From assembly GCA_029582165.1 (NCBI GenBank), contig CM055877.1, positions 34,064,249 to 34,128,248 of the forward strand: a stretch of 64,000 nt of DNA, read 5' to 3'. How positions within the stretch are numbered: position 1 is the first letter of the stretch; every line of letters begins with the position of its first letter. The stretch is from Portulaca oleracea (lineage: Eukaryota; Streptophyta; Magnoliopsida; Caryophyllales; Portulacaceae). Below are positions 32,933 to 43,928 of this stretch, one piece after another. The position numbers were made by a program, and so were the translations under genes. Under the pieces are notes generated by a model, which was given only the letters and a program-made list of their open reading frames with translations, was not told where the DNA came from and did not search any database.

Positions 32933-33955
32933 GCCTGAGCTAGTTCACGTCGTTAGTGAGCTCAAGTCTTCGTTATTTGCAGTGAAGTGAAGATAACCAG
33001 GTAATGTCTACGCTCTAATCCCCACTCGGATGCACTTTAAATGTGTTTTTGTTGGTTTCTAATATGTTTTTGGAATTTGCATCCCGAAGGGGACTTTATG
33101 TGGAAAATGTGACCATCTATTTTGAATTGTGTATGATTGTTGATTTAATGAATTGAGAAATGAAGATGGTATTTTATAAGTAGTTTTGATACTAGTTTTG
33201 AGAACCTGGGTTGGGTTTGACTTGAGAGCTGTGAGCTGAGATTTGTATAAGATACTAATAATTCAAAGTGAAACAAGCGAGTTTTGATTAATGCCTTTGG
33301 TGGGCGAAAGTTTCGATGTCTTTGGTGGGCGAATGTTATGATGCCTTTGGTGGGCGGATGATTTGATATGCCTTTGGTGAGTGAATATTTTGATGCCATT
33401 GGTGGGCGAATGTTTCGATGGCTTTGGTGGGCAAATGTTTGATGCCTTTGGTGGGCGAATATTATGATGCCTTTGGTGGGCGAATATTTTGATGCGTTTG
33501 GTGGGCGAATGTTTTGATATGCCTTTGGTGGGTGAATATTCTGATGTCTTTGGTGGGCGAATGTTTTGATGCCTTTGGTGGGCGAATGTTTTAATGCCTT
33601 TTGTGGGCAAATGTTACTTCAAGGGATTTGGTATCCCGCCCACATAATCAAATGAATTGGTTGGGTTAAGGAAAATAGTTAGAAGGGTTAAAGGTTTGTG
33701 AAATGGTTTGACTTGTTTCCCTCCTCCCCAAAATAAATTGAAATGAATTTAATTTGTTTTTAACGATTATGGTAGACATTATTGAGTTTGTTAGTTTGTT
33801 TACCGTTGTCAAACAGTTGTAGTTTTTCTTCTCGCCTTGTATTCCTTCGGGGATACGGCAGTGACGTCCAAATAAAGTTTGAGACTTCCGCTGAGTTTTC
33901 CGTTCACGTTAGTTTGATTTTGACTTTTTCATAATTGAATTTTCGGGGTGTTACA
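32933..33955 (+). repeat. Third, diverged Tekay/Del-like LTR (3' part)
   Basis: It aligns with the last 1.2 kb of the other two LTRs (TCGTTAGTGAGCTCAAGT, AGGTAATGTCTACGCTCTAA, CTCGCCTTGTATTCCTTCGG) but is clearly more diverged. It ends GGGGTGTTACA followed by the TGTAT duplication, so it is the 3' LTR of the outermost unit. It has its own minisatellite at 33288-33612. Confidence 0.75.
33288..33612 (+). repeat. Minisatellite in third LTR, different unit
   Basis: About 13 units of roughly 25 bp with the core GATGCCTTTGGTGGGCGAAT. The array is at the same place as the arrays in the other LTRs and shares only the kernel CCT.TGGT.GGC with them. It is followed by GGGATTTGGTATCCC, the counterpart of their GGGATGCGACATCCC dyad. 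Confidence 0.85.
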
Positions 33956-33960
33956 TGTAT

Positions 33961-34971
33961 GCTACGTGAATATATGTGTTTCCCTTCCCCTTTTCTTCAT
34001 TCAAGTCTACCTTAATTTAGAGGCTTGGTTCAAAGCCATATAAAATTTATTGGATTGAGAAGGGGATTATTTATTAATTAGGACAATTAACCTCAAAACA
34101 TTATGGTTAGCCCAGTGGACGGACCCATTTATGTACAAAGGTTAATTATTTTAATTAATAAAATAATCTTGACTCATCTTTGCTGGTATTATATGACCCT
34201 TTACGATGGTCTCATAATAAAGGTCCAAAAATCTTACTAAAAGTCCCAACAGAGTTAATGGATAGCGTCTTAGACTGGATAATAGTCACTAAGTTTGAGT
34301 AAATTAAATCCATCACATTTATGGCCGGCCCATTGTTAAGCCCAACCATATTGGATTTATCTATTAAACCTGTAAACTAATTATATATAACTCGCTTATT
34401 GTTGACTTTATTCAGTCCTTTACAGTATCCATTTTCCTTGAGTAAATAAAAAATAAAATAAAAAAACGAAGATAAAAATTATAGGTTGTCGATCTTGTTG
34501 AACACTATATTAGTTCGCATAATAGTCAATATAGCTAGAGATGTCTGAGTTTGTTGGGCCAAGTTACGGATTCTCCTTAAAACGGTCGGCCTGTGGATTG
34601 GGCCCATCCGAATTGTGAAACACTGACTTGTGCCTTCCAACTTACGAATAAGTCCCTATATTTGACTTTATTCGGCCCTTTATGATGTTCTGGAGTTAAG
34701 TTCGTATAAAGTTAGGTCATGCACTCCCAAAAAGTGGGTGAGTCTTTTGAGTGTCAGCATGAAGGCATCGAGTCTGTTAGGGTCTCATGTAAGTCTCATA
34801 GGGCTTGCATGCATCGGGTAGTAAGTATCAGAGTGAAACATCGGGTTTCTAAATCAGAATTTCCATGCAGGAATCATTGGAGATCGACTACCAGCCCGCA
34901 TTAGAGATCCGCGCATTGGTCGTTTGGTTCCGAATCGCTGCTACGATCAATCTGCTAATCAAGGACGCGTC
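33961..34971 (+). other. Tat/Ogre-like leader, second part
   Basis: Noncoding sequence resumes after the TGTAT duplication and leads to gag. Two related blocks, TTGACTTTATTCAGTCCTTT (about 34400) and TTGACTTTATTCGGCCCTTT (about 34662), are an internal duplication. No ORF is supported here. Confidence 0.5.
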
Positions 34972-36928
34972 ATGGCTGAAGAAAGATTCCAGGAGATTTC
35001 CATTTAGAGTACTGAGGCTAACATCACCAAGCATATTGAAGAGATGTACACCAGGATGCAAGGCCTAGTCTTTGCCAACTCTTTGGAGCGAGAGCAAAAG
35101 ATTGGAAAGAGCCTCAATGAGCAACTCCAAGTAATGGATGGAGTGTTGCAGGCCATCATTAAAATCAACAGCAAGTTGGGCCTAAACACTGAAGAAGACG
35201 ATGAGGAGGTCCATGGATATGAGTATGAACTGGAGGTCATCAAAAGATCATCAGAGTCTAGAAAGGCCAAGTTAGCCTCGAAAGTTCCTAAGCTTGTGGA
35301 GGATCCCGTTGTTAAGGCCCTGGAGCAAAAATTGGAGAACATCACAAAGATGATGAGTACTGTGCCGGCTTTCGTAGACAAGCATACAGAAGTGCCTTTA
35401 GCCATCCAACCTGTTCTGAAAATTGCTGACAAGATTGAGGTGCCAAACAAGAAATTCAAGCCATCTGAGAATCCCATTCATCATATCGAGGAGTTTATGC
35501 AATTGGCGCTGCTCAATCGAATCGATGTTGGTTTATATTCTACAGTCTTTACATCCACTCTAGATGGAGAGGCCAAAGTTTGGTATCATGCTTTACCACC
35601 CCAAACCAAGGCCGACTGGAATGAGCTATTCAAGGCCTTCATCAACCATTACAGCTGCATTCAGAAGAAACAGGTCACGATGGATGACCTGACCACCATG
35701 AAACAAAAGAACGATGAATCTTTCTTGGAGTATTTTGAGAGATGGCACTCCAAGATGTCCCACATCAATGAGACTATCCCTCTCCGCTTGCAATTGTCCA
35801 CTTTCAAGCAGGGACTCAAGAGCAGCCTGTCCCTACACTTGGGATACCACGTTATTAAGGACTTCGATTACCTGAAGGATATCTATGTCCAGATAGAAGC
35901 CATGAACAATGACAAGGCTACCACACCTGGTTGGAAAAGTTCTAGCTCCAACAGGAAGGCCACTAGTACAGCTAGCCACCCTCCTAAAATTTTTGAGAGT
36001 AATTCCATCCAACATAAAGGACCATTTTTGCCAAAGTATGAGACCTAAACACCATAGGATGTTCCTTATACCCAGGCTCTCGATCGATTGGTCAAGAAGG
36101 GTATCTTGATTTTGCCCTTACCGAAAGAGGAACCAGAGGTCAAAGGAAGGAATTGGGATGCCAACCAATTCTGCCGTTACCATCACTACCGGAGACATGA
36201 TACTGAAAAGTGTTGGTCCCTCAAGAACAAAATTGAAGACATGATAAGGGCAGGAACGCTTCCTATGCCAAAAGTAGCAAAGAAACCCAACAATAAGGAT
36301 AATCCCATCCCTGAACACACAAATGCTATCTTCAGTGAGGTCTCCCAGTTCCACCCTTCCTCCTCGATTGTCGAAGTAGGCCAATAGATCCCAAGAGCAT
36401 TTGGGATAGCGACGACGATGATGAGTATGAGCATCCTAAGAAGATTGGATCGAGGTAGACGAACAAGCGTCGGGTGGTATAGAATTCCTCACTCGATCCG
36501 GTCGCCACAATAATAGGAACACCACCACCTAGTGGCTATCCCTAATCTTGCTCTAGTGGTTGGGAACAACAATCATACTCCCCCAGAGGATCCTTTACTT
36601 ACTCAGCTGAAAAGAACCAAAGCAGAAATCACTATCTGGCAACTGTTATGCACATCACAGGTTCATAGGCGAAAGCTGTTAAGTGCCTTCAATGATCTGA
36701 CTATGTCTCCTACAATGATCCCTGAGTCCTTGGTCGCTCATGTGACTGCCGACCAGGGGGTAATTGCTTTTGGAGATGAAGACTTGCCTCAAGGAGGAGC
36801 ATCCCACAACAAAGCCATGTACCTTACAGTGCAATGCTCGAATAAGACTATTCCCTTGGTGGTAGTAGACAACGGATCAACTGTGAATGTGTTCCCCTGG
36901 AGGACGACACAAAAGTTAGGGGTTCAGA
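34972..36928 (+). pseudogene. Tat/Ogre-like gag and protease
   Basis: The ATG at 34972 is in frame with gag, interrupted by a stop at 35005-35007. The open part from 35044 has an acidic/coiled N-terminus and the gag domain (NPIHHIEEFMQLALL, AKVWYHALPPQTKADWNELF, YFERWHSKMSHINE). Stops at 36046-36048 and shortly after precede a Cys/His region (FCRYHHYRRHDTEKCWSLKN). After another stop at 36385-36387 the same frame encodes the protease with VVVDNGSTVNVFPW (about 36870). The frame is otherwise continuous. It ends at 36928, where an inverted leader begins, so RT and everything after it are lost. Confidence 0.8.
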
Positions 36929-38534
36929 ATAAAATCGTGAAATAAATCAATTTTCTCCCTTTTACAATTTCAAATCAACTCATTTTTTTTTCAAGTTTTA
37001 CCCTCTTTTTAAGTTTAAGTCCCCAGTGGAGTCGCCAATCTTTAAGGCCCCAAAAAAGAAACCCTTTCCGTGATGCGCTACTTGGGTGATCGGGAGCCGA
37101 CTAGGGTTGCTTAATCCTTAAGTAAGGATATTTTTATTTTATGAAATTCGTTTTCGAGGGGTGACTTTTATTTACTTAATAATCAATTTTTATTATTCAC
37201 ATGCTTGAAATTACATCAAATTAATTTACAAATAATTTTACATAAAATCCAATTCAAATCCGGGCCAAGGCCCAAAAAAGAATACTTAGAAAATTCAAAG
37301 GCCATGTGTCCTTTGATAATTTCTATGGCATTTTCTCTTGAGTGGGCTCCGGATCGGAATATGGGCGTATGCAAATTGTTTTATATAAATTCTTTTGAAG
37401 TAAATAACCTACATGTTGGATAATAAAAAGAGATTATATAAAAAAAGAAAGAGTCGCCAGCCGATTTAAGGAAACCGACAAACCATAAATAATATAAAAA
37501 TGACTCCGGTCTATGAACCCGAATTCTAAGTTTGGAGGCAAGGTTACGAATTCAAGAATTAAAAAAATTCTAAAATCCGCCTGTTAGAAAACAGACTCTA
37601 CTAAAATCGAACTTGAAATGAAATTGAGCGGGGAGAACTTTTAATAAATTTCACGAAGTTAATATTCGAACATGCAAATAAAAGAATGAAATTTTCTTTA
37701 CAAATGAATGTACAAATGAAATAAACACTCAGAAATGAATTACATAATGAAATATAAAAAGTACGAACCTCACTTTAAGCCTTCCAAGATGGATCCTTTG
37801 GAATGAATGCTTCGAGATGAAATTAAAGCTTGGTATGATGATATGGAAATGATGATAGTATTTGGTGGAGTTGGATGATGAGAGATTAGAGAATGGAGAG
37901 AATTATTATGATGGTGGATGAGAGTATCAATAGGAAGAATGAATGATGATAGAATTAAATAGTATAGAGAATTGAGGAGTATGGATGATTATTGTTGGTG
38001 AGAATTGTTGATGGAATGAGTGTGGATGAAAGGGGGTATTTATAGTTGGAGGGTGGATGGATGGAGAGGGACATGATCCAAAGATCATGCCCTTTAGACA
38101 AATAAGAAGGCCTCACGGTCATGCTATGATCATGGGTCAAAATTCCAAAGCAATGATCATGGGATTATGATAGGATGGAGGGAAAAAGTTGGCGGCAAAA
38201 TACTATAATTAAGAGGAAGGCCACCTAGCCTTCGATTTTTCCACACACAGATTGCCACGCTGGTAGTCAAATTCCGGTCCATGGAATTGAGGAAGGCCGC
38301 CGGGCTTTCCTATTTTCCATGGGTTAGGGCGAACGTATTCGGCCTGGCTGGAGGCCCAGGGAAGTGAGGAAGGTCGTCAAGCTTCCTATTTTCTGTGGGC
38401 TAGGCGCGCTGCTGGGCTTGCTCTGAAAATGGGCAAGGCCCAGTGGCCTTTTTATTTTTTTTTTAATCAAAGCCCGACTATTTTGGCCCAATCTTCTCGA
38501 GTGAATTTTACAAGTACAAAATCCGGTGTCTACA
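36929..38534 (-). repeat. Inverted Tat/Ogre leader, primer site and LTR
   Basis: On the minus strand this reads LTR (38534 to about 37042, starting TGTAGACACCGG, TATA box at 38037-38044), then the primer site TGGCGACTCCACTGGGG, then the leader CTTAAACTTAAAAAGAGGG. That is the exact order of 12212-13830 in opposite orientation. It abuts the plus-strand protease on one side and a plus-strand LTR end (38535) on the other. The copy is substantially diverged from the 5' LTR. Confidence 0.75.
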
Positions 38535-38655
38535 CCCCTCGAAATGAATTTAATAAAATAAAAATATCCTTATTTAAGGATTAAGCAACCTTAGTCGGCT
38601 CCCGATCATTAAGTAGCACACTCGAGAAGAGCGCGATTCTCTCCAGGGTCCTACA
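38535..38655 (+). repeat. Tat/Ogre-like 3' LTR end
   Basis: CCCCTCGAAATGAATTT through GGGTCCTACA matches the last 120 bases of the 5' LTR (about 13603-13721) in plus orientation. It is followed by AGGTC, the partner of AGGTT at 12207-12211, which fixes the right end of the element. Confidence 0.75.
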
Positions 38656-39347
38656 AGGTCACTTTTAATCAAGTGTTGCTTGAACTCTTAGATATACTCA
38701 AACACACTTATCTTCCCTTGTTCAAGGGCGAAGTGCCTCTGTAATATGTCTTGCTTATTAGTGCTGGGCAAGAACCGCTTGTTCATGAGTTTATTAAGCT
38801 TCTCCCACAAAGAAATCTTTCGACGACCATCCCTAGTACGTTGTGCTTTCACACTCACAAACCATAACGATGCTACCTAAGTCAACTTCAAACTAACCGC
38901 TTTGAAAGCCTTCTCTTCAGTATAACCCTTGGCTTCGAATATCTACTCAACCAATTGAACTAATTCCAAATATTCATTCGGATCAAGTGAACCCTGAAAC
39001 TCCGGTAGCTCAACTTTGACGTCGTGAAGATCATCCCTAGGCAGGTGTTCGTCTCTTCCCCGTTGTCGGAACATATGTATGGAATGCTCATCAAGGTCAC
39101 TCAACTCGATGTTCAGAGGAGGACAGATGGGACTCGAGGAAGGTCTCTCTCTCCTCATAGGTGGAGGTCGCACGTGGAGGTGTGCGTCAATCAGAGTGAG
39201 CCTTGCAGTATTAGCATCAAGGACGTTATCGATGCATGAGAACCAGCTCTCACAACCTGGGTGAGGGGCCTCTTCAAGCGGGCTTCCCACTGAAGCCCTT
39301 TGACGTTGGCTAGATTTTTCTCGGTTTGGATCGTTAGGATGTTCCAT
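38656..39347 (-). pseudogene. gag: Chromovirus gag N-terminal half
   Basis: It starts at ATG 39347. Recognisable blocks are DVKVELPEFQGSLDPNEYLE, EEKAFKAVSLKL, SLWEKLNKLMNKRFLP and FKQHLIKSDL at the insertion point. Three in-frame stops (near 38943, 38880 and 38690) interrupt it. The next codons are found at 12211 on the other side of the Tat/Ogre-like element. Confidence 0.8.
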
Positions 39348-39719
39348 ACTGAGAAGAATAGGAAGAGGACGGATTGTGTTTGGGATTTTTTTTTTTTGAG
39401 CTAGGTTCTTTGTAGTTGGCTTGTGTTCGGCTTAGGGTTTTTTTTTTTTTTTTTTTGTAGCTGTGCACAAGAGAGACAATGGATGACACCTTGTTAATGA
39501 AGAAGCAATATACACCACTACCAAGAACACCAAACTTCAATACCCAATATCAATAATAGAGCCACAAGCCCGCAATACTTCAATAATCACTTGATTAATG
39601 TCAAAATTTGAATCCAACAATGTAAACACACCGGTAATGGGGTCACCAATATGATCATACAATAGAGAATAACTTTAACTACTAAGAACAACAAATTTCA
39701 AACAAGAGATAACCTGAGA
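39348..39719 (-). other. Chromovirus leader with poly-A tracts
   Basis: This is noncoding sequence between primer site and gag. The plus strand shows two T runs (about 39390-39398 and 39440-39457), which are A runs on the element strand. Confidence 0.5.
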
Positions 39720-39731
39720 GCTCTAATACCA
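39720..39731 (-). promoter_or_regulatory. Chromovirus primer-binding site
   Basis: On the minus strand it reads TGGTATTAGAGC, one base different from the initiator-tRNA-Met complement TGGTATCAGAGC. It lies two bases after the LTR end. Confidence 0.75.
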
Positions 39732-39733
39732 GA

Positions 39734-41290
39734 TGAAGCATGTGCGTAGAGGGAGTGACAGAAATTCATGCTTGATCATAATAATACCATTGTTGTTCTT
39801 GAGAGAGGGATGATGATATATCTTGAAAGGAATAGGAAGATAATAATAATAACCCAAAGAAGAACACACCAACAACTTAACACCAAAGGAAATTGGTATA
39901 TTCTTGGGCAAAGCATGATCCACCACAGAGAATTAACACCCCACCTTGATTAGCTAAAGGAAAACCACCACTAATCAGTAAAGGAATGACTTTATTTCAC
40001 CACCATTAGCAAAACAATGGATAAAGAGCACAACATTTTAGAGAGAGTTTTGAACAGGTCTCAAAAATACCATTTTCATTCATCAAAAGCAAAGTCCCTC
40101 TCTTTTCCATTTACCCATTTATAGGTAATGATAGGGATATAACCCTAAGAGAGATTAGCACAAAAAGAGCCATTAAACCAAGAGTTAATTACATCTCAAA
40201 GCCTAATCTAACCCAACAATACATTTGGAAGAAAAGGCTTAAAACATAATTACATTGATTAGCAACGAAAAGACAAAAGACCCATAATTACATAATTACA
40301 TTGATTAGCAACGAGTGTGACACGAGTCGTCGCGGCCGTGACGTGTTGCTTTTCACGAGGGGACACCGTCCAGGATGGACCGTCGCGGGTGTGACAGCCG
40401 GTGTTGCGGCCGTGACGGTCGATCGGAGAAATCCCACTTGCGAATTGCCTTCATGAGTTAAGACCGCGACTAAGGAGGCTAGGTCAGGACTGCGGCGTCG
40501 ATATGAAGGATTGACGTCTCGGTCGTGACGCAGCCTACGTGGGTGTGACAATTGCGCTTGCTTCCAGACGTCAGGGGCATGACCTTCCCTTGGCGGGTGT
40601 GACGAACCTCATCCCCTATTTTGCTCATAAAAGATAGGTCACGGGGAAAGACCTTCCAGACGTCAGGGGAAAGACCAAGGCAAGACTTGGCCTGAGGTCA
40701 CGGTCATGACACAAATGTCATGAGCGTGATGATCCTCTGGACGCCATGCTGAAAAACCTGGCCAAAAAAGAGGCTTGGAGGAAACAGGGGTCACAGTCGC
40801 AATGAGACTAGTCACGGTCGCGAGTAGAGTAGTCGTACCCGCGATGTCCTGTTCCTTAGTCATAGTTGCCCCTAAGGCTTATCAGGGGCGTGACAGGGTG
40901 AGTCACAACCGTGACGGGCCTAATGGTCCCCTTTTCTCCTTTCCACTTCTTCTCCTCAACTCTCCTTCGGTTCCCTTCTCCTTATACTTAATTGTATGAA
41001 AAATAAGGCCCCGTTAGAGGCTATCACGACCTATCCATTAGATGGTCCTGATCACTCATCTCGACTCCAGGTTGATGTGGAATTGGAGTGATGGGAAGCA
41101 CCCGCTTGGCGCACGTAACAAGGGCCGAGAAAGGATCACGAATAATTATATTATTTTTATGTTACTTTTCTTTTCTTTTAGGTTTCTTCGGCAATAATAT
41201 GCAAATGGAGGAAAAGTGCACACAAAGAGGAAACCCGACTCAAGATAGAAGACATCTCACGACCGTGATATAATGGGTCACGGCCGTAAC
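39734..41290 (-). repeat. Chromovirus 5' LTR with dyad cluster (outer end not fixed)
   Basis: The LTR end (TGAAGCATG on the plus strand at 39734) is set by the primer site. A TATA-like CTATAAATGGG (minus strand) is near 40120. From about 40320 to 41290 a GC-rich region repeats variants of the palindrome GTCACGGCCGTGAC at irregular spacing, consistent with U3. I could not find the matching outer terminus, so the upper boundary is a guess. No ORF in it looks real. Confidence 0.45.
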
Positions 41291-41321
41291 TGAGAAGGAA
41301 AGCCAAGCAATGAAATATTTG

Positions 41322-41630
41322 AATGGACAATCCAAGCTCAATTTTAGGTATGCAAAATGGGTAGAATTCTTTGAAAGTTTTAACTTTGTGGCATAGCATA
41401 AGATGAGGAACGTGAATGTGGCTACGGATGAGGTCTCACGGTGTCATTCATTGTTGTTTATTGTTGAAGCTCGATTTTTGGACTTTAAACACATCAAGGA
41501 GTTTACAAGGAAGATGGGGATTTTCAACCTTATATTGATGAATATGTGAAGCAGTAATGGTTCCTTGTTAAGCGAAACAAATTATTAATTAACACTCCAG
41601 TAGCAAAAAATGTGTCAAAAATGTTCTAAA
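41322..41630 (+). pseudogene. Chromovirus RNase H end remnant
   Basis: On the plus strand the sequence encodes NGQSKLNFRYAKWVEFFESF, NFVA-stop-HKM, then a degenerate ADALSR block (ATDEVSRCHSLL), EARFLDFKHIKEF and, after a frameshift, QPYIDEYVKQ. This is the RNase H terminus and the linker before integrase in chromoviruses. It is a short isolated remnant in opposite orientation to the neighbouring LTR. Confidence 0.6.
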
Positions 41631-42028
41631 ACTGGGCAGGATCACTGGCACTGAGTTTCCATACGTTTTGAGGTTTTGGAAGATTTGGAATCGGACACTG
41701 AGCGCCAACATTAACATAAATTAGAGTTTTTTCCAGATTAAAATTTGGGTCTAGATAGTGGACTCGAGATTGGAAAAAGATAGGCAAAAATTAAATCTAG
41801 ACCTAAATGTTAAATTTAATTTCGGGTAATTCGAGTACCCGTAAGCGTATAGGGGCCGATCCGTAACCGAACCAATTAACTGAAAATATTCCGGGGCGGG
41901 TACCCGACCCGATTAAAATTGATTTTTCCAGGGCGGGTACCCTAAATTAATTATCGGGTAACGGGTTTCTGGATCGGGTTTTTCGGGGCGGATATTTATG
42001 AACACCCCTACAAGTAACCCCACTTAAA
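41631..42028. mobile_element. Possible hAT-type remnant
   Basis: The stretch 41830-42010 is rich in GGGTACCCG and ACCCG blocks and ends TATGAACACCCCTA. Read in reverse this begins TAGGGGTGTTCATAAATAT, typical of a terminal repeat of plant hAT-like elements. I could not find the opposite terminus or a target duplication. The rest is AT-rich and noncoding. Confidence 0.3.
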
Positions 42029-42315
42029 AAAAATCGAAAATTTCTTGTTTTTATAAATAAAACTGGGTATAAAGTATAAGAATTAGAATAAGTGCAGTTG
42101 AGTGGCGCATGCCTGTTTTAGTGGCAAAGTGATGGTAGGTCTTGTGTTTGAACCTGTAAGTCAAGTTTTTATAAATAAAACTGAGTAAAAAAAGTATAAA
42201 TACAATATGTAACAACAAAGAACCATTATAAGTGGCGCATTTGAGTGGCGCGCACCTATATTAGTGGCAAAGTGATGGCAGGTCTTGTGTTTGAATCCTA
42301 CCAAACTTGTAAGCC
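42029..42315 (+). repeat. Tandem duplicated SINE-like unit
   Basis: Two units of about 140 bp share TTTTTATAAATAAAACTG, GAGTGGCGC, TAGTGGCAAAGTGATGG and CAGGTCTTGTGTTTGAA. The blocks GTGGCAAAGTGATGG and TTGTGTTTGAATCC resemble polymerase III A and B boxes of tRNA-derived SINEs, and a T/A-rich tail follows. The copies are diverged, and no target duplication was resolved. Confidence 0.4.
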
Positions 42316-43406
42316 TTGTTTTTAAAAAAACATTGTTATTACTTATTTTGAGGATAAGATTTTCGAGAAAGAAAGTATCAAATGATGACATAATGGAATA
42401 TTTTCAAGTTATGGCACCTCGTCGAGGAATATTGTAAGTTTTCTGATTTGTTGTTTTGATTTTTCATGTTTGAGTTTGAACCCGCCTAATTTCATTTCTG
42501 GATTCGTCACTGTCTACAATACTCTACATGCATGTTCAAAGAATAAAGCTTTGCCTCTTAACTTAAAGCACAAAATGATACTTATTTCTCACATTAAAGA
42601 AAAACTTAGTAGTTCATTCAAGAGTAATTACAATCTAGGCAAGAGGAAAGATGTGATTTAGCTTGGCATATATTGCAAATAGCACTCAAGGCATCTATTT
42701 ATAGGGGGAGTTAGGGTAGAAGCCCACAATTAATGACACCAACTCTTTATGGCAGCTTAATAAAGATTAAGACACTTGAATGATACATTTGATCACATGT
42801 CTATTTGTTGGATGAAAGTGTGTAAATTTGTATATATAAACGATGGATTCACTTGGACAAGACTAAGAACCATGGACAACTCAGTTTCTTTAAGAAATAT
42901 TTACTATATCAAAAATATTCAAATGGATAAAGGTTAGTCTCATGTGAGGGACTAAAGACTGTTTCTCACACTAAAGATGAACCTTAGTATTTTCATCAAA
43001 GAATAACTGCTGTCTAAACTAGAGAGAAGAATGCGATTAGATAAGATTGTAGGTTAAATGGAAAGATAACATCTCTATTTATAGATGAGCTCCTTATCCA
43101 CTATTTGATCACATGTTATATTAGAAATATATTTTGGTGGCCAATGATCACATGTTATTATATGATCATTTCATAAGCACTCGTATTATTTTAGGGAAAT
43201 TGGAATCTAATAAACCAACATATAGGTGTCCTTTGATATATAATGAACCAACCTTTAACTTTTATTTTCGACGAACTGACCTTAACACTATATTTTTTCT
43301 AACAAGCCGCCACCGAGTCCAACTCGTTGGAGATCTGACATGGCGGTGGCGATTTCTTATGTAGGGGTGTTTTAGCAAAAAAATAATAATAAAAAGGGAA
43401 AAGGAA
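42316..43406. other. Noncoding region with duplicated promoter-like segment
   Basis: Two related segments (about 42585-42700 and 42965-43090) share TCTCACA.TAAAGA...AACTTAG, an AA.CTA.G..GAG.A block and CTATTTATAG, which on the minus strand is a TATA box CTATAAATAG. GATCACATGT follows each at a distance. A hairpin-like GCCGCCACC...GGCGGTGGC is at about 43303-43350. No ORF is convincing. Confidence 0.35.
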
Positions 43407-43928
43407 TTGGGTATGTGTTTTGATGAGTTGGCATTATTTTTCATTTTTTTACAAAAACACCACCTTACCCTTCTCTCTCTCTCTCTCTCCCCCTCCCTCC
43501 TTTGTTATGTTTTTCTGCCTCAAACCCCACCAAAACCATCCCCATTTCCCTCTAATTTCTGTTTCTCGTTACTATCTAATCCCACCCCTCCCAACTTCTC
43601 AATCTCTTCTTCTTCTTCTTCTTCTTCAAACCATTTAGATCCCCCTCTCATTTCGACTTCTAGACTCCATCCAGGTGGCCTTCCTCAAACTCGTCGCTCC
43701 CTCCATCCTTGCCTCCGGCGACGGTCGCGCGTACGTTGGCTGAAGAAATCGTCGTCGTCGGATATTGTGATCCGAAATTTTGATATTTTCGTGTGGTGGA
43801 AGTGATGATTTTGATTTGCTTTAGTTTGGATATGATTCTCAATTGCTCTCCTTCTTCTGGGTTTCAATCTAAGTTCTTGATGTTTGATTTTTTGGGTGTT
43901 GATTTTTCATGATTCTGGTGTTGGTTAA
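43407..43928 (+). other. Gene-5'-end-like fragment
   Basis: A CTCTCTC run (43472-43490), a TCTTCT run (43605-43626), a short GC-rich segment (43680-43760) and T-rich sequence after it resemble the untranslated leader, first exon and first intron of a plant gene. The open frame here (43407-43805) is low-complexity Ser/Pro/Leu and shows no domain. It may be flanking host DNA at the Athila insertion site or a captured gene fragment. Confidence 0.3.

Noticed and set aside
33145..33610. Open frames on the minus strand with repeated PTKGI..FAHQRH units.
   Set aside because: They translate the minisatellite of the third LTR and show no other coding evidence.
43407..43805. A possible host gene with a 132-residue product.
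   Set aside because: The product is low-complexity with no domain; only the untranslated-leader-like composition is gene-like, so I list it as a fragment, not a gene.
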